From Roseateles toxinivorans (GTDB lineage Bacteria > Pseudomonadota > Gammaproteobacteria > Burkholderiales > Burkholderiaceae_C), in the NCBI GenBank assembly GCA_945898095.1, contig CAMDHE010000036.1, positions 1 through 38,150 on the forward strand: 38,150 nucleotides of DNA, read 5' to 3'. This document shows, piece after piece, positions 25,837 through 33,988 of this stretch. Every line of letters begins with the position of its first letter. Position 1 is the first letter of the stretch. A program made the translations under genes and the position numbers. The notes under the pieces are model-generated. The model was not told where the DNA came from. It made no database searches and worked only from the letters and a program-made list of their open reading frames with translations.

Positions 25837-26085
25837 ATGCTCAAACAAGAAAAGCCCTTGTCATCCGGACCCTGGTGGCGCCATTCAATGATGTGGTTGG
25901 TGCTGGGCGGACCGGCGCTTGTCGTGGTGGCGAGTTTCGTCACCTTGGGGCTGGCGATCCATTACCCCGATCCGGTGCTCAGCGACAAGCCAGTCGTGTA
26001 CAAGTCCGGGGCCGATGGTTCCAACGGGGTGGTCTTGACCCCGGCCGTCACTGCCCGCAATCATGCGGCCACGGGCGGGAAATGA
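25837..26085 (+). CDS. ccoH: Short CcoH/FixH-like protein
   Basis: An 82-residue protein with a cytoplasmic start (MLKQEKPLSSGPWWRHSMMWLVLGGPALVVVASFVTLGLAIHYPDPVLSDK), one membrane span and a short periplasmic tail ending TARNHAATGGK. The PWWRH start, the span and the ARNHAA end fit the FixH/CcoH proteins of Burkholderiales. The YYRKG-type motif usually found after the span is not obvious. Position directly after ccoG supports an oxidase assembly role. It overlaps the next gene by four bases (ATGA). Confidence 0.7.
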   Translation: MLKQEKPLSSGPWWRHSMMWLVLGGPALVVVASFVTLGLAIHYPDPVLSDKPVVYKSGADGSNGVVLTPAVTARNHAATGGK

Positions 26086-26369
26086 GCAATGACCTCATAG
26101 AACCAGCAGAGGATTTCCCCCGGGCAGGTCGCTGGGCGCTGGCAATCGCCTGGCCATCGTTCCTGATGGCCACCTTGCTGGAAATCCTCGTCTTTGCCCT
26201 GATCGATCCAGCTGATCTCGCCTGGCTTGGCGGAGGGCCCCTTGACCTGTCAAGGCAGGCTGTTTATACGCTCTGTTTTCTGCTTTTCTGGCTCATCATC
26301 AGCCTCGCAGCCGGTCTTAGTTTGCTGCTGGCCTGCTTGCCTGATTTACCGAAAAAATCACGGCAATGA
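26082..26369 (+). CDS. Small membrane protein at the end of the cbb3 cluster
   Basis: A 95-residue protein beginning MSNDLIEPAEDFPRAGRWALAIAWPSFLMATLLEILVFALIDP. It has two membrane spans (about residues 19-41 and 60-86, TLCFLLFWLIISLAAGLSLLLACL) and a basic tail. It is not a family I can name. The ATG overlaps the ccoH stop by four bases, so translation is coupled and a role in oxidase assembly is likely. It converges on fnr, 28 bases away, with no clear terminator between them. Confidence 0.75.
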   Translation: MSNDLIEPAEDFPRAGRWALAIAWPSFLMATLLEILVFALIDPADLAWLGGGPLDLSRQAVYTLCFLLFWLIISLAAGLSLLLACLPDLPKKSRQ

Positions 26370-26397
26370 GTTTGGACGAATCCTGAAGAGGGACCGA

Positions 26398-27174
26398 TCA
26401 GCAGTTGCTGTTATTGACCAGGCGCTGCAGGCTTGGCAGGTTAAGCACCCTCAGGTGACGCTGCTTGACCTCGAGAATGCCTTCATCCTGGAATTTCGAG
26501 AAGGTCCGGCTGACAGTTTCCAGTTTTAATCCCAAATAGCTTCCGATCTCTTCGCGCGTCATGCGCAGCACCAAGGCTGCAGCGGAAAACCCGCGTGCTT
26601 GCAGTCGCTGCGTCAGGTTGAGCAGGAAAGCTGCCAGGCGCTCTTCAGCCCGCATGCTGCCCAGCAGCAGCATCACACCGTGATCGCGGACGATTTCACG
26701 GCTCATGATCTTGTGGAACTGGCGTTGCAATTCGCTGAACTCGCGCGTCAATGATTCCAGTTGTTCATAGGGAATCACGCAGACCTGTGAATCCTCCAAG
26801 GCCACCGCGTCGCAGCTGTGGCGGTCGGTGCTGATGCCGTCGAGTCCGAGCAATTCTCCGGCCATCTGGAAGCCAGTGACTTGGTCGCGTCCATCCTCGG
26901 AGGAGACCCGGGTCTTGAAAAAACCCGTTCGCACGGCGTAAAGGGCATGAAATGAATCGCCGCTGCGAAACAAGGCATTGCCGCGCAGCACCTGGCGTCT
27001 GGTACCGACCAGCTTGTCGAGTTGTTCCAGATCGCTGACCGACAAACCGACTGGCAGGCATAACTCGCGCAAATTGCAACTTGAGCAAGCGACTTTGAGC
27101 GATTCGATCTTGACCAGCGGAATCGCACTGACCTTCAGTGTTGATGGGACTTCGCACAGCGCGGGCATGGTCAT
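26398..27174 (-). CDS. fnr: FNR oxygen-sensing regulator
   Basis: A 258-residue CRP/FNR-family regulator. The oxygen-sensing 4Fe-4S cluster ligands are C30, C33, C39 (CSSCNLRELC) and C121 (HSCDAVAL), spaced as in the E. coli protein. A cyclic-nucleotide-binding-like beta-roll is followed by a dimer helix and the DNA-binding helix-turn-helix MTREEIGSYLGLKLETVSRTFSKFQ, in which E-TVSR matches the residues that read the TTGAT half-site. GGAGC precedes the ATG at 27174. An FNR-like box 33-46 bases upstream of the start suggests autoregulation. It probably controls ccoNOQP and hemN nearby. Confidence 0.95.
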   Translation of the reverse strand: MTMPALCEVPSTLKVSAIPLVKIESLKVACSSCNLRELCLPVGLSVSDLEQLDKLVGTRRQVLRGNALFRSGDSFHALYAVRTGFFKTRVSSEDGRDQVTGFQMAGELLGLDGISTDRHSCDAVALEDSQVCVIPYEQLESLTREFSELQRQFHKIMSREIVRDHGVMLLLGSMRAEERLAAFLLNLTQRLQARGFSAAALVLRMTREEIGSYLGLKLETVSRTFSKFQDEGILEVKQRHLRVLNLPSLQRLVNNSNC

Positions 27175-27206
27175 TGGTAAGCTCCAGATTTGTGACGATT
27201 TTGCTC

Positions 27207-27220
27207 TTGATATGGCTCAA
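27207..27220. promoter_or_regulatory. FNR-like box near fnr
   Basis: TTGATATGGCTCAA matches TTGAT-N4-ATCAA with one or no difference per half. It lies 32 bases upstream of the fnr start codon, a position more suited to autorepression than activation, and could also act on hemN from about 90 bases away. Confidence 0.65.
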
Positions 27221-27258
27221 TCGCTGCCGGATTGTTGCGGTAGCCATGACCGCCAAGC

Positions 27259-27272
27259 TTGATCTTGGTCAA
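27259..27272. promoter_or_regulatory. FNR-like box upstream of hemN
   Basis: TTGATCTTGGTCAA matches the FNR consensus at nine of ten positions. It sits 34 bases before the hemN start and 84 bases before the fnr start. At the fnr side it could act as an activator site; close to hemN it may sit near the -10 or start site, so the outcome for hemN is uncertain. Confidence 0.65.
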
Positions 27273-27306
27273 GAGTGCAGCTGCAAAGTTTGGCAAAGTC
27301 CAGCTC

Positions 27307-28728
27307 ATGATCGAAAGCAACCCGCCCACTTCTGCCCCGAGCCTTGCCCATATCAGCGAAGAGTTGTTGCGGCGCTTCGATGTCTCGGGTCCGCGCTACA
27401 CCTCCTATCCCACAGCCGACCGCTTTGTCGAGGCCTTTACCGTAGAGCAATATCAGCAGGCATTGACGCAGCGCGGACATGGCTCGCAAGTGGGGGGTGG
27501 GGTGCCCTTGTCACTGTATATCCATGTGCCTTTTTGCGAATCCGTCTGCTACTACTGCGCCTGCAACAAGGTCATCACCAAGCACCATGACCGCGCGGCC
27601 GAATACCTTCAGGCATTGGTCACCGAGATGGATCTCACCTTGGCGCACCTTGGCCGCGGCGCAGCGGTGTCTCAACTGCATTTCGGTGGCGGATCGCCGA
27701 CTTTCCTCAGCGATTCTGAATTGACCAAATTGATGGCGGCGCTGTCCTCAAGGTTTCAAATCGCTGCGGGCGCTGAAATTGCCATCGAAGTCGATCCGCG
27801 CACGGTGACGTCCCAGCGCTTGCTGCATTTGCGTCAATTGGGTTTCAATCGGCTGAGCTTTGGGGTTCAGGACTTCGACCCGGCTGTGCAAAAAGCAGTC
27901 CATCGTGTACAGAGTTTCGAGATGGTCGAGGCCTTGATGGGCAAGGCTCGGGAACTCGGCTTCGAATCGACCAATGTCGATCTGATTTACGGTTTGCCTT
28001 TGCAGACGCCCGAGTCATTTGCGCGCACGATTGCGCAGGTCGCAGCGCTCAAACCGGACCGCATCGCCCTGTACGGCTATGCCCATTTGCCGCAGCGCTT
28101 CAAGCCGCAGCGACGCATCAATATTGCGCAATTGCCGCTGGCGCCGGACAAGGTGGCAATGCTGCATGGCGCCATCAATGGCTTTCAAAGCCATGGTTAC
28201 TGCTATATCGGTATGGATCATTTCGCCCTGGCGAATGATTCCCTGGCAGTGGCCAAGCGCCAAGGCCGTTTGCACCGGAACTTTCAGGGCTACAGCACCC
28301 AATCCGACTGCGACCTGATCGCCCTCGGCGTCTCTGCCATCGGCCGGATCGGCGCGACTTATAGCCAGAACGCGAAAACCCTGGATGACTATTACGACGC
28401 GCTGCGGCATGGGCAATTGCCGATCAACCGGGGGCTGGCCTTGACGCGCGACGACATCGTGCGGCGCGCTGTCATCATGGCATTGATGTGCCAGGGGCGT
28501 TTCGAGTTCGAGTCGATCGCAGTGGCGCATCTGATCGATGTCCCGGTGTACTTCAAGGCCGAGCTTGCCCGGCTTGCCGAGCTTGCCAGTCAGGGCCTGG
28601 TGCTCTTGGAACCCGGGGCGGTTCAAGTGACCTCGGTCGGCTGGTATTTTGTGCGAGCGGTGGCGATGGTGTTCGATCGCTATTTGCAAACCGACCGCAG
28701 TCGCGAGCGCTTCTCCAAAATTCTCTGA
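27307..28728 (+). CDS. hemN: Oxygen-independent coproporphyrinogen III oxidase
   Basis: A 473-residue radical SAM enzyme that makes protoporphyrinogen for haem without oxygen. The cluster motif is CESVCYYC (C77, C81, C84, with C86 next), preceded by GPRYTSYPTADRF and YIHVPFC. FGGGSPTFLS, EVDPRTVT, FNRLSFGVQDFDPAVQKAVHRVQ, NVDLIYGLPLQTP and GMDHFALANDSLAVAKRQGRLHRNFQGY are diagnostic for true HemN rather than HemW. The frame is open back to a TTG at 27259, but the ATG at 27307 gives the normal start. It supplies haem for cbb3 oxidase at low oxygen. Confidence 0.96.
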   Translation: MIESNPPTSAPSLAHISEELLRRFDVSGPRYTSYPTADRFVEAFTVEQYQQALTQRGHGSQVGGGVPLSLYIHVPFCESVCYYCACNKVITKHHDRAAEYLQALVTEMDLTLAHLGRGAAVSQLHFGGGSPTFLSDSELTKLMAALSSRFQIAAGAEIAIEVDPRTVTSQRLLHLRQLGFNRLSFGVQDFDPAVQKAVHRVQSFEMVEALMGKARELGFESTNVDLIYGLPLQTPESFARTIAQVAALKPDRIALYGYAHLPQRFKPQRRINIAQLPLAPDKVAMLHGAINGFQSHGYCYIGMDHFALANDSLAVAKRQGRLHRNFQGYSTQSDCDLIALGVSAIGRIGATYSQNAKTLDDYYDALRHGQLPINRGLALTRDDIVRRAVIMALMCQGRFEFESIAVAHLIDVPVYFKAELARLAELASQGLVLLEPGAVQVTSVGWYFVRAVAMVFDRYLQTDRSRERFSKIL

Positions 28729-29426
28729 TGTTCGATGCTGCCTTGGCGGGCTCTGCCGTCCTGATGGGCTTGGCCGGTACGCCTCATTGCCTTGCCATGT
28801 GCGGCGCTGCTTGTACCGCCCTGACCGGTCGCAGTCGGCAGGCCTTGCTGGCGTTTCAAGCGGGCCGTTTGATCAGCTACGCGGCGCTGGGCGCGCTGCT
28901 TGCGGCGAGCGTGAAATGGCTGGCGCAACTCGGACAGGCGTCGGCCTTGCTGCAACCGGTCTGGGTCCTCCTGCATGTGGCTGCGCTGCTGCTTGGATTG
29001 ACCCTGGTCTGGCATGGCCGGCAACCGGCTTGGTTGGAAGGGCTCGGCCATCGGGTCGCCAGTCAGGTCTCTATTCCCGTCAAGTCCTTGAGTGCCGGTC
29101 AGATTGCTTTGGCCGCGCCGGTACGCTCAGGATTGTTCGGCTTGGCTTGGGCCGCATGGCCTTGCGGCCTGCTGCAATCAGCCTTGCTGCTGGCGGCCCT
29201 GGCTTCCGGACCCGCCCAGGGTGCTGGCGTGATGGCGGCTTTCGCTCTGGCATCGGGTCTTGGGCTTGTCGTTGGCCCCGCATTGTTGATGCGACTGCAA
29301 GCCCGCAGCGGCCGAAATGCCGGCATGCGTTGGGCCGTCCGCTTCAGCGGCCTGGGCCTGGCGGCAGCATCGGCCTGGGCTCTGGGTCATGGTATTTGGC
29401 AGCAAATTGCTGCTTTTTGCCTCTGA
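28728..29426 (+). CDS. TauE/SafE (DsbD_2-like) membrane protein linked to cbb3 oxidase
   Basis: A 232-residue inner-membrane protein with about six spans. The start overlaps the hemN stop (TGATG). The N-terminal motif GLAGTPHCLAMCGAAC, with His-Cys-x-x-Met-Cys, and the later WPCGLLQSALLLAALASG are typical of the heavy-metal-linked TauE/SafE or DsbD-like family often found in cbb3 clusters. The cysteine, histidine and methionine residues suggest copper or thiol transfer across the membrane, which would fit oxidase assembly; that role is inference. The name sulphite exporter used in databases is probably misleading here. Confidence 0.85.
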   Translation: MFDAALAGSAVLMGLAGTPHCLAMCGAACTALTGRSRQALLAFQAGRLISYAALGALLAASVKWLAQLGQASALLQPVWVLLHVAALLLGLTLVWHGRQPAWLEGLGHRVASQVSIPVKSLSAGQIALAAPVRSGLFGLAWAAWPCGLLQSALLLAALASGPAQGAGVMAAFALASGLGLVVGPALLMRLQARSGRNAGMRWAVRFSGLGLAAASAWALGHGIWQQIAAFCL

Positions 29427-29507
29427 CCGGACCAGCTTTCTCGCCTAGATTCATTGACAAAGCGCAGGTCCGTCAAAGGCATCAGCTTGATGCAAGCCTG
29501 GCTGGCA

Positions 29508-29513
29508 TAAAAT
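29508..29513 (+). promoter_or_regulatory. Possible -10 element of icd
   Basis: TAAAAT lies 46 bases upstream of the icd start, with TTGATG at 29487-29492 as a -35 candidate at a short 15-base spacing. The gap after the TauE-like gene (133 bases) needs a promoter for icd, and this is the best candidate seen. Confidence 0.4.
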
Positions 29514-29559
29514 CCGGCTTTTCAGTTTTCCCAACCACGCTCTGCGGAGACGACGACAA

Positions 29560-30813
29560 ATGTATCAACATATCCAGGTGCCCGAAGGCGGGCAGAAGAT
29601 CACTGTCAACGCTGACTTTTCTATCAACGTTCCCGATCACCCGATCATTCCCTTCATCGAAGGTGATGGCACTGGCCTCGATATCACGCCGGTGATGATC
29701 AAGGTGGTCGATGCGGCGGTCGCCAAAGCCTATGGCGGTGCCAAGCAGATCCACTGGATGGAAGTCTATGCCGGCGAGAAGGCGACCAATGTCTACGGTC
29801 CTGATGTTTGGCTGCCGGCCGAGACACTCGAGGTCCTGAAGGAGTACGTGGTTTCGATCAAGGGTCCGCTGACCACGCCGGTTGGCGGCGGTATCCGCTC
29901 ACTGAATGTGGCGCTGCGTCAGGAACTCGACCTCTATGTCTGCTTGCGTCCGGTTTGCTATTTCCCCGGCGTTCCTTCCCCCGTCAAGGAGCCGCACAAG
30001 ACCAATATGGTGATCTTCCGCGAAAATTCGGAAGACATCTACTGCGGCATCGAATTCGAAGCCCAGAGCGACAAGGCCAAGAAGCTGATCAAATTCCTGC
30101 AGGATGAACTTGGCGTCAAGAAGATCCGCTTCCCCGACACCTCGGGCATCGGTATCAAGCCGGTTTCGAGCGAAGGGACCGAACGTCTGGTCCGCAAGGC
30201 GCTCCAGTACGCCATTGACAACGACAAGCCCAGCGTGACCATCGTGCACAAGGGCAACATCATGAAGTACACCGAAGGTGGCTTCCGTGATTGGGCCTAC
30301 AACCTGGCCATCAACGAGTTCGGTGCCGAACTGATTGACGGTGGCCCATGGTGCAAATTCAAGAACCCGAAGACCGGCAAGGACATCATCGTCAAGGACG
30401 TCATTGCTGACGCCTTCCTGCAGCAAATTCTGCTGCGCCCGGCAGAGTACTCGGTGATCGCCACCTTGAACTTGAACGGTGACTATGTCTCTGACGCGCT
30501 GGCTGCCCAGGTCGGTGGCATCGGCATCGCTCCCGGCGCCAACCTCAGCGATTCGGTGGCTGTGTTTGAAGCGACCCATGGCACAGCGCCCAAGTACGCC
30601 GGCAAGGACTATGTGAATCCGGGCAGCGAGATTCTCTCGGCAGAAATGATGTTGCGCCACATGGGTTGGTTTGAAGCCGCCGACCTGATCATCAGTTCGA
30701 TGGGCAAGTCGATCCTGAGCAAGCGCGTGACCTATGACTTCGCCCGTCTGCTTGACGGCGCGACGCAAGTGTCATGCTCGGGCTTTGGTCAGGTAATGAT
30801 CGAGCATATGTAA
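29560..30813 (+). CDS. icd: NADP-dependent isocitrate dehydrogenase
   Basis: A 417-residue TCA-cycle enzyme that converts isocitrate to 2-oxoglutarate. It is of the homodimeric E. coli type: [49 protein letters not shown] (substrate serine, phosphorylated in E. coli), [78 protein letters not shown] and [31 protein letters not shown]. Length matches the family. GGAGAC precedes the ATG. A terminator follows. Confidence 0.97.
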   Translation: MYQHIQVPEGGQKITVNADFSINVPDHPIIPFIEGDGTGLDITPVMIKVVDAAVAKAYGGAKQIHWMEVYAGEKATNVYGPDVWLPAETLEVLKEYVVSIKGPLTTPVGGGIRSLNVALRQELDLYVCLRPVCYFPGVPSPVKEPHKTNMVIFRENSEDIYCGIEFEAQSDKAKKLIKFLQDELGVKKIRFPDTSGIGIKPVSSEGTERLVRKALQYAIDNDKPSVTIVHKGNIMKYTEGGFRDWAYNLAINEFGAELIDGGPWCKFKNPKTGKDIIVKDVIADAFLQQILLRPAEYSVIATLNLNGDYVSDALAAQVGGIGIAPGANLSDSVAVFEATHGTAPKYAGKDYVNPGSEILSAEMMLRHMGWFEAADLIISSMGKSILSKRVTYDFARLLDGATQVSCSGFGQVMIEHM

Positions 30814-30823
30814 GCAGTTTGAC

Positions 30824-30841
30824 TGACGCTTTCTGGCGTCA
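30824..30841 (+). repeat. Small hairpin after icd
   Basis: TGACGC (30824-30829) pairs with GCGTCA (30836-30841) around a six-base loop, 11 bases after the icd stop and just before the terminator. It may protect the 3' end of the icd message. Confidence 0.4.
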
Positions 30842-30846
30842 ACAAG

Positions 30847-30883
30847 AAGCCCCATTCTCCAATGAGAGGTTGGGGTTTTTTTG
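30847..30883 (+). terminator. Intrinsic terminator of icd
   Basis: CCCCA (30851-30855) pairs with TGGGG (30872-30876), with an inner TCTC/GAGA pairing, and seven T follow (30877-30883). Confidence 0.75.
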
Positions 30884-31123
30884 TGTCTGGACCTTGCTTG
30901 GCCGAGGTTCTTCTCGACTTTTCCGCGAACGCCGCGAGCATCCATCAACAACTGGCGCAAGTCGACAATCTGGCCTAAGTGGACAACCGATGTGCTTGTC
31001 AGGTCTTCTTGCGATCGTCATCGCGCGGACCAGTTCGAGACCGCTGACTTGGGGCGCGCCGATGATGTCGAGCGAGCGTTCGCAGGCCAGTGAGATGACC
31101 CGATGCAGGGAAATCCAGGCGAG
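30884..31123. other. Stretch between icd and the oxygenase gene
   Basis: It contains direct repeat copy A (30927-30986). On the minus strand, the frame of the oxygenase gene stays open past its TAG and reads LACERSLDIIGAPQVSGLELVRAMTIARRPD in about 31010-31110, with GC-rich third positions as in real coding sequence. I do not recognise this peptide; it may be the remains of a gene or an older C-terminal extension. Confidence 0.4.
30927..30986. repeat. Direct repeat copy A, left edge of the accessory segment
   Basis: This 60-base sequence matches 35113-35173 at roughly 80 percent by eye, in the same orientation. Shared blocks are GAACGCCGC, CAACTGGCGCAAG, GACAATC and TGGACAA. Read on the minus strand it begins TTGTCCACTTAGGCCAG, which resembles an insertion-sequence end. 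No matching transposase gene is nearby. Confidence 0.65.
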
Positions 31124-33412
31124 CTACCCCCGGACTGCCAGCCGCGCAAGATCCGCCAGGTCTTGCTGTCGCTGTGCGGCGCGCCGTTCATAGCTGGCCT
31201 GGTTCTTGAGGCACAAAAGCGAGTACGGGCGCCCGCGCTTGTCAGTCTTGCAGTCCACGTCGCACCTGTCGCTGCGTACCGTGTCCACCACATGCTGGCG
31301 ATCCAACTCATTCGCCTTGAAAACCCATTGCTGCTGCTCGGGGTCGGCCAGGAACCGGCTCAGCGCTCGGCAACTGACACATTGGCAACCTGTGGTGCTC
31401 GTGCGTGTCCAGTCGACAGGCGCTTCCAGCGGGATCGCCACTCGCGCATGGAGATGGTTCAGGCAGGCGGCGCGCAGGCGGTCAAGGGCAGCCATGGAAC
31501 CTGCGCCGGCCTGCTGCACCATTTGCCTGACGGCCGGAAGGATGACCGCGTCCATGTCGAAGGTCTTTGGCCAGACCAGCAGATGATCGACCGCGGAGTC
31601 TGCCAGCGCCGCCTCGATCCGGGACAGTGCCGACACGCTGTCAACGACAAACCCGGCATCGATCTTCTGCAGCTGCCAGGGCGCAGCCACTTGTGACAAC
31701 CGCGCTGTGTCGCTCGGGAGCGCCAGCAGCAGCGCCTTGCCGGCATTAGTCAAGCTGTTCGCGATCGCGCCGACTCGCGTCCTGCGCGCCAGCAAGTCGG
31801 CGCAACTGCAAGGGCAGATCTCGACGTTTGCAGCGACGATAGTTTCCAGCCATTTTGCGGCCCGCGGCGCCGCAAACAGGCCCAAGGCCAGTTGCACGGT
31901 TTCGTTGTCGTTCTTGCCATGCCCGCCCGTGGCGATGATGTCGGCCAAGATCGATTCGGCGTGTTCGGTGTCCCGCAAACGGGTCACCAATCCGAGCATC
32001 TTGGCGCCGGAACTCTCGTCGACCTGCCTTGGATAGAAAGGCTCCTTTTGCCAGGTTCGCAGCATGTGACCGGCGAGTTGATGTGCCTCTTGCCACAATG
32101 GCGATTCTTGGTCCTGATCTCCCGCGGCCCAGCGTCCGGTTAGCTCGCCCAGGTAAGGCAAGGTGACAGGCAATCCGCCTTGATTGAGTACCGCCAGACG
32201 TCGCTCCTGAGGCCACAGCACGAGCGCAGCCCGACTGTATGTACGCTCGAACGACGCACCTTCGTTGCCGGTGGCCTCCTGGAAATGCTGCTCGTCGGGT
32301 TCCATGTCTGCCAAGGCGTCGGCCGGGCAAAGTTCCGCATCGTCGAACCGCAGACAACCAAACGATGCCGAACTGCCATCGGGCCTGGTCCATCCCGAGA
32401 GCATTCGGCTGGAATCAAGGATCTCGCCGATCTCGAATTCTTCGTCGTAGGTACCGCTGCCGCTGCGCCAACGGCTGGGCCGCATTTGAGCGGCGTACTC
32501 GGCCGAGCCGCATTCTTCTATCGTCAGCAGCGCGACATGAAGATCACAGCCAGCCCGCGCCACAGCCGCGGTGAGGACGGCGCCGGCTGCAGCATCCGCG
32601 CCCTTCAGGGTCGCAAACGACAATTCGGCGGACGTATAGGCATGTTCGAGTGGAAACACTAGTTTTTCGGGGCTGTCGTCATCGGGTGCTGCCTTGGCGG
32701 TCGACCAGCGCAAAAGCAGGGCTTCAAGACCGGCTTGTGCCTCGTCATGGTTGGGTGGCCCCAGTGCGCGGCCACCACCCTGGCGCAGCAGGTTGTAAAC
32801 CAGCACCATACGGTAGCCCGATGACACCGGCAGCACCTCGTGCACACAGTCGGCATAGAAGGCGGCGAACGCCACCTCCGAGGGGTCTTCGCAGCGCATC
32901 TCCAGTCGCACCTCGCGGCCCTTGTGACGCACCAGCAGGTCGCCACCGTTGTGCAATGAGGGCAGCGTGATGAGAAGCGTGGCAAACATGCCGGGGCTTT
33001 TCTCGGTGTCGCGGTGGCTGACGAAATGGCTGCCCTCGTCGTAGATCAGCAGCTTGTACAACTCGGCCGCCACCGGCTCGGTCACGCCTAGCCCTTGGGC
33101 CGCCTTCGCAACAATGGCTGTCAGCATCCTTGCCCATTGGCTGCCGTCAATCTGGATCTGGTCAGCACCGATCTGCCAGGTTCGTCGAACCGTGGTGTCG
33201 ACCAGGGTATCGCCACCACGGCCGTAAGGCGCGCGCTCTGCCACGTTGATGAGTTGCTCAGCCTGGGCCGCCAGCAAGGGCAGGGCGAGCGGACCGACGC
33301 CGAGCACCTCCAAACGCGGGGTTCGCAGTTCAGTCACGCCCTTGGCATAGAAATCTCCGGGTCGGCGGACATTGCTCAGCAGAGCGGCCAGTTTGTCAGC
33401 GATTGAAGGCAT
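31124..33412 (-). CDS. Large 2OG-Fe(II) oxygenase-like protein
   Basis: A 762-residue protein (ATG at 33412; a start 14 codons earlier is possible). Residues about 50-215 form a prolyl-4-hydroxylase-like domain: KLLIYDEGSHFVSHRDTEKSPGMFATLLITLP carries the H133-x-D135 iron pair, CVHEVLPVSSGYRMVLVYNLL the distal H191 and the 2-oxoglutarate arginine R201. The remaining 550 residues have no domain I can name. They are rich in short helices and end with cysteine pairs (CQCVSC near 675, CDVDC near 725) and RPYSLLCLKNQASYERRAAQRQQDL. As far as I recall, this layout (oxygenase start, long middle, CxxC end) also occurs in fungal proteins. No signal peptide is present. The substrate is unknown. It stands alone, opposite in strand to its neighbours, inside a repeat-bounded segment. 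Confidence 0.85.
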   Translation of the reverse strand: MPSIADKLAALLSNVRRPGDFYAKGVTELRTPRLEVLGVGPLALPLLAAQAEQLINVAERAPYGRGGDTLVDTTVRRTWQIGADQIQIDGSQWARMLTAIVAKAAQGLGVTEPVAAELYKLLIYDEGSHFVSHRDTEKSPGMFATLLITLPSLHNGGDLLVRHKGREVRLEMRCEDPSEVAFAAFYADCVHEVLPVSSGYRMVLVYNLLRQGGGRALGPPNHDEAQAGLEALLLRWSTAKAAPDDDSPEKLVFPLEHAYTSAELSFATLKGADAAAGAVLTAAVARAGCDLHVALLTIEECGSAEYAAQMRPSRWRSGSGTYDEEFEIGEILDSSRMLSGWTRPDGSSASFGCLRFDDAELCPADALADMEPDEQHFQEATGNEGASFERTYSRAALVLWPQERRLAVLNQGGLPVTLPYLGELTGRWAAGDQDQESPLWQEAHQLAGHMLRTWQKEPFYPRQVDESSGAKMLGLVTRLRDTEHAESILADIIATGGHGKNDNETVQLALGLFAAPRAAKWLETIVAANVEICPCSCADLLARRTRVGAIANSLTNAGKALLLALPSDTARLSQVAAPWQLQKIDAGFVVDSVSALSRIEAALADSAVDHLLVWPKTFDMDAVILPAVRQMVQQAGAGSMAALDRLRAACLNHLHARVAIPLEAPVDWTRTSTTGCQCVSCRALSRFLADPEQQQWVFKANELDRQHVVDTVRSDRCDVDCKTDKRGRPYSLLCLKNQASYERRAAQRQQDLADLARLAVRG

Positions 33413-33513
33413 GGTCTGTTCTCTGTGGTGGGCTGGCTCGCCATCCGCAGCCATGCCCAGCCGGTCAGGATGCTATTGGCTGAGGCGCGCGATCCCCGTT
33501 GTGGCGTCACTAA

Positions 33514-33675
33514 GGATGCTCTGCATAACCCCTCACGGCTTGTGCAAGTGCTGCCTCGGGCGGTCTGCGGCGTTGCATTTCTTGCCAATAGCACGCGCTA
33601 TTGGCCGCAAAATGCGCCTTGCATCCCATCCCGATCCGCGCTGCACACACTCGCGTTGAGTTATGCAGAGCATCC
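33514..33675. mobile_element. 162-bp MITE-like palindromic element
   Basis: The ends are a perfect 16-bp inverted repeat (GGATGCTCTGCATAAC at 33514-33529 and its reverse complement at 33660-33675). A second perfect repeat (GCCAATAGC at 33584-33592 with 33597-33605) has exactly the same centre, 33594.5. Stretches between them also pair in part (for example TCGGG with CCCGA and TGTGCA with TGCACA), so the whole element can fold into one long hairpin. No gene fits inside. The CTGCATAAC-type ends recall IS5-family termini. No clear target duplication was seen. Confidence 0.7.
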
Positions 33676-33914
33676 CAAACTCCTGACAGCATCTTGGCAT
33701 AGGATGGCAATCAATTTCGTCGGCCAAGAATTTTTCGGCGCTCCATTGCCTGCGATGGGAAGAGAAGATTTCGGGAAGCCGAGGTTCATTCCGGACCAAC
33801 ATCAAGCAGGGTCGAATGGATGCAATCAAGCGCCGGCGCAGCAAGCGGGGGGCGATAGCGGGTCGTTTTCAAGCGGCATGAGGACCCTGTTTGACTCGTC
33901 CAATAAGACATCCG

Positions 33915-33969
33915 TTTACACCCATTTTTCCCAACTAGAGGCAGTAAAGTATAGTTAAACGGGTGTAAA
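33915..33969 (+). promoter_or_regulatory. Paired operator-like repeats around the fic promoter
   Basis: TTTACACCCATTT at 33915-33927 and AAACGGGTGTAAA at 33957-33969 are inverted copies that match at 12 of 13 positions. Their centres are 42 bases apart, close to four helical turns. Between them TATAGT (33950-33955) matches the -10 consensus at five of six bases. A protein bound at both sites would cover the promoter. The winged-helix of the Fic protein itself is a natural candidate for the binder. Confidence 0.65.
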
Positions 33970-33988
33970 TGGGCGTATTATTGGTTTC

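Larger units (their letters stand above)
33413..33988. other. Non-coding stretch between the oxygenase gene and fic
   Basis: It holds a MITE-like element (33514-33675), an unrecognised stretch (33676-33910) without a convincing gene, and the fic promoter region with its paired repeats (33915-33969). Open frames here, including a plus-strand one at 33425-33958 that runs through the MITE, show no family features. The oxygenase leader occupies the first 100 bases. Confidence 0.6.

Noticed and set aside
28488-28727. Upstream extension of the TauE-like gene
   Set aside because: The extra codons are out-of-frame hemN sequence; the ATG at 28728 overlaps the hemN stop and starts a typical membrane segment.
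29899-30768. 289-codon minus-strand frame opposite icd
   Set aside because: Fully antisense to a conserved enzyme gene; no recognisable motifs.
33584-33605. Hairpin read as a transcription terminator
   Set aside because: No T run follows, and it is the centre of the larger palindromic element.
33425-33958. 177-codon plus-strand frame between the oxygenase gene and fic
   Set aside because: It reads through the MITE-like palindrome and the fic promoter, with no family features.
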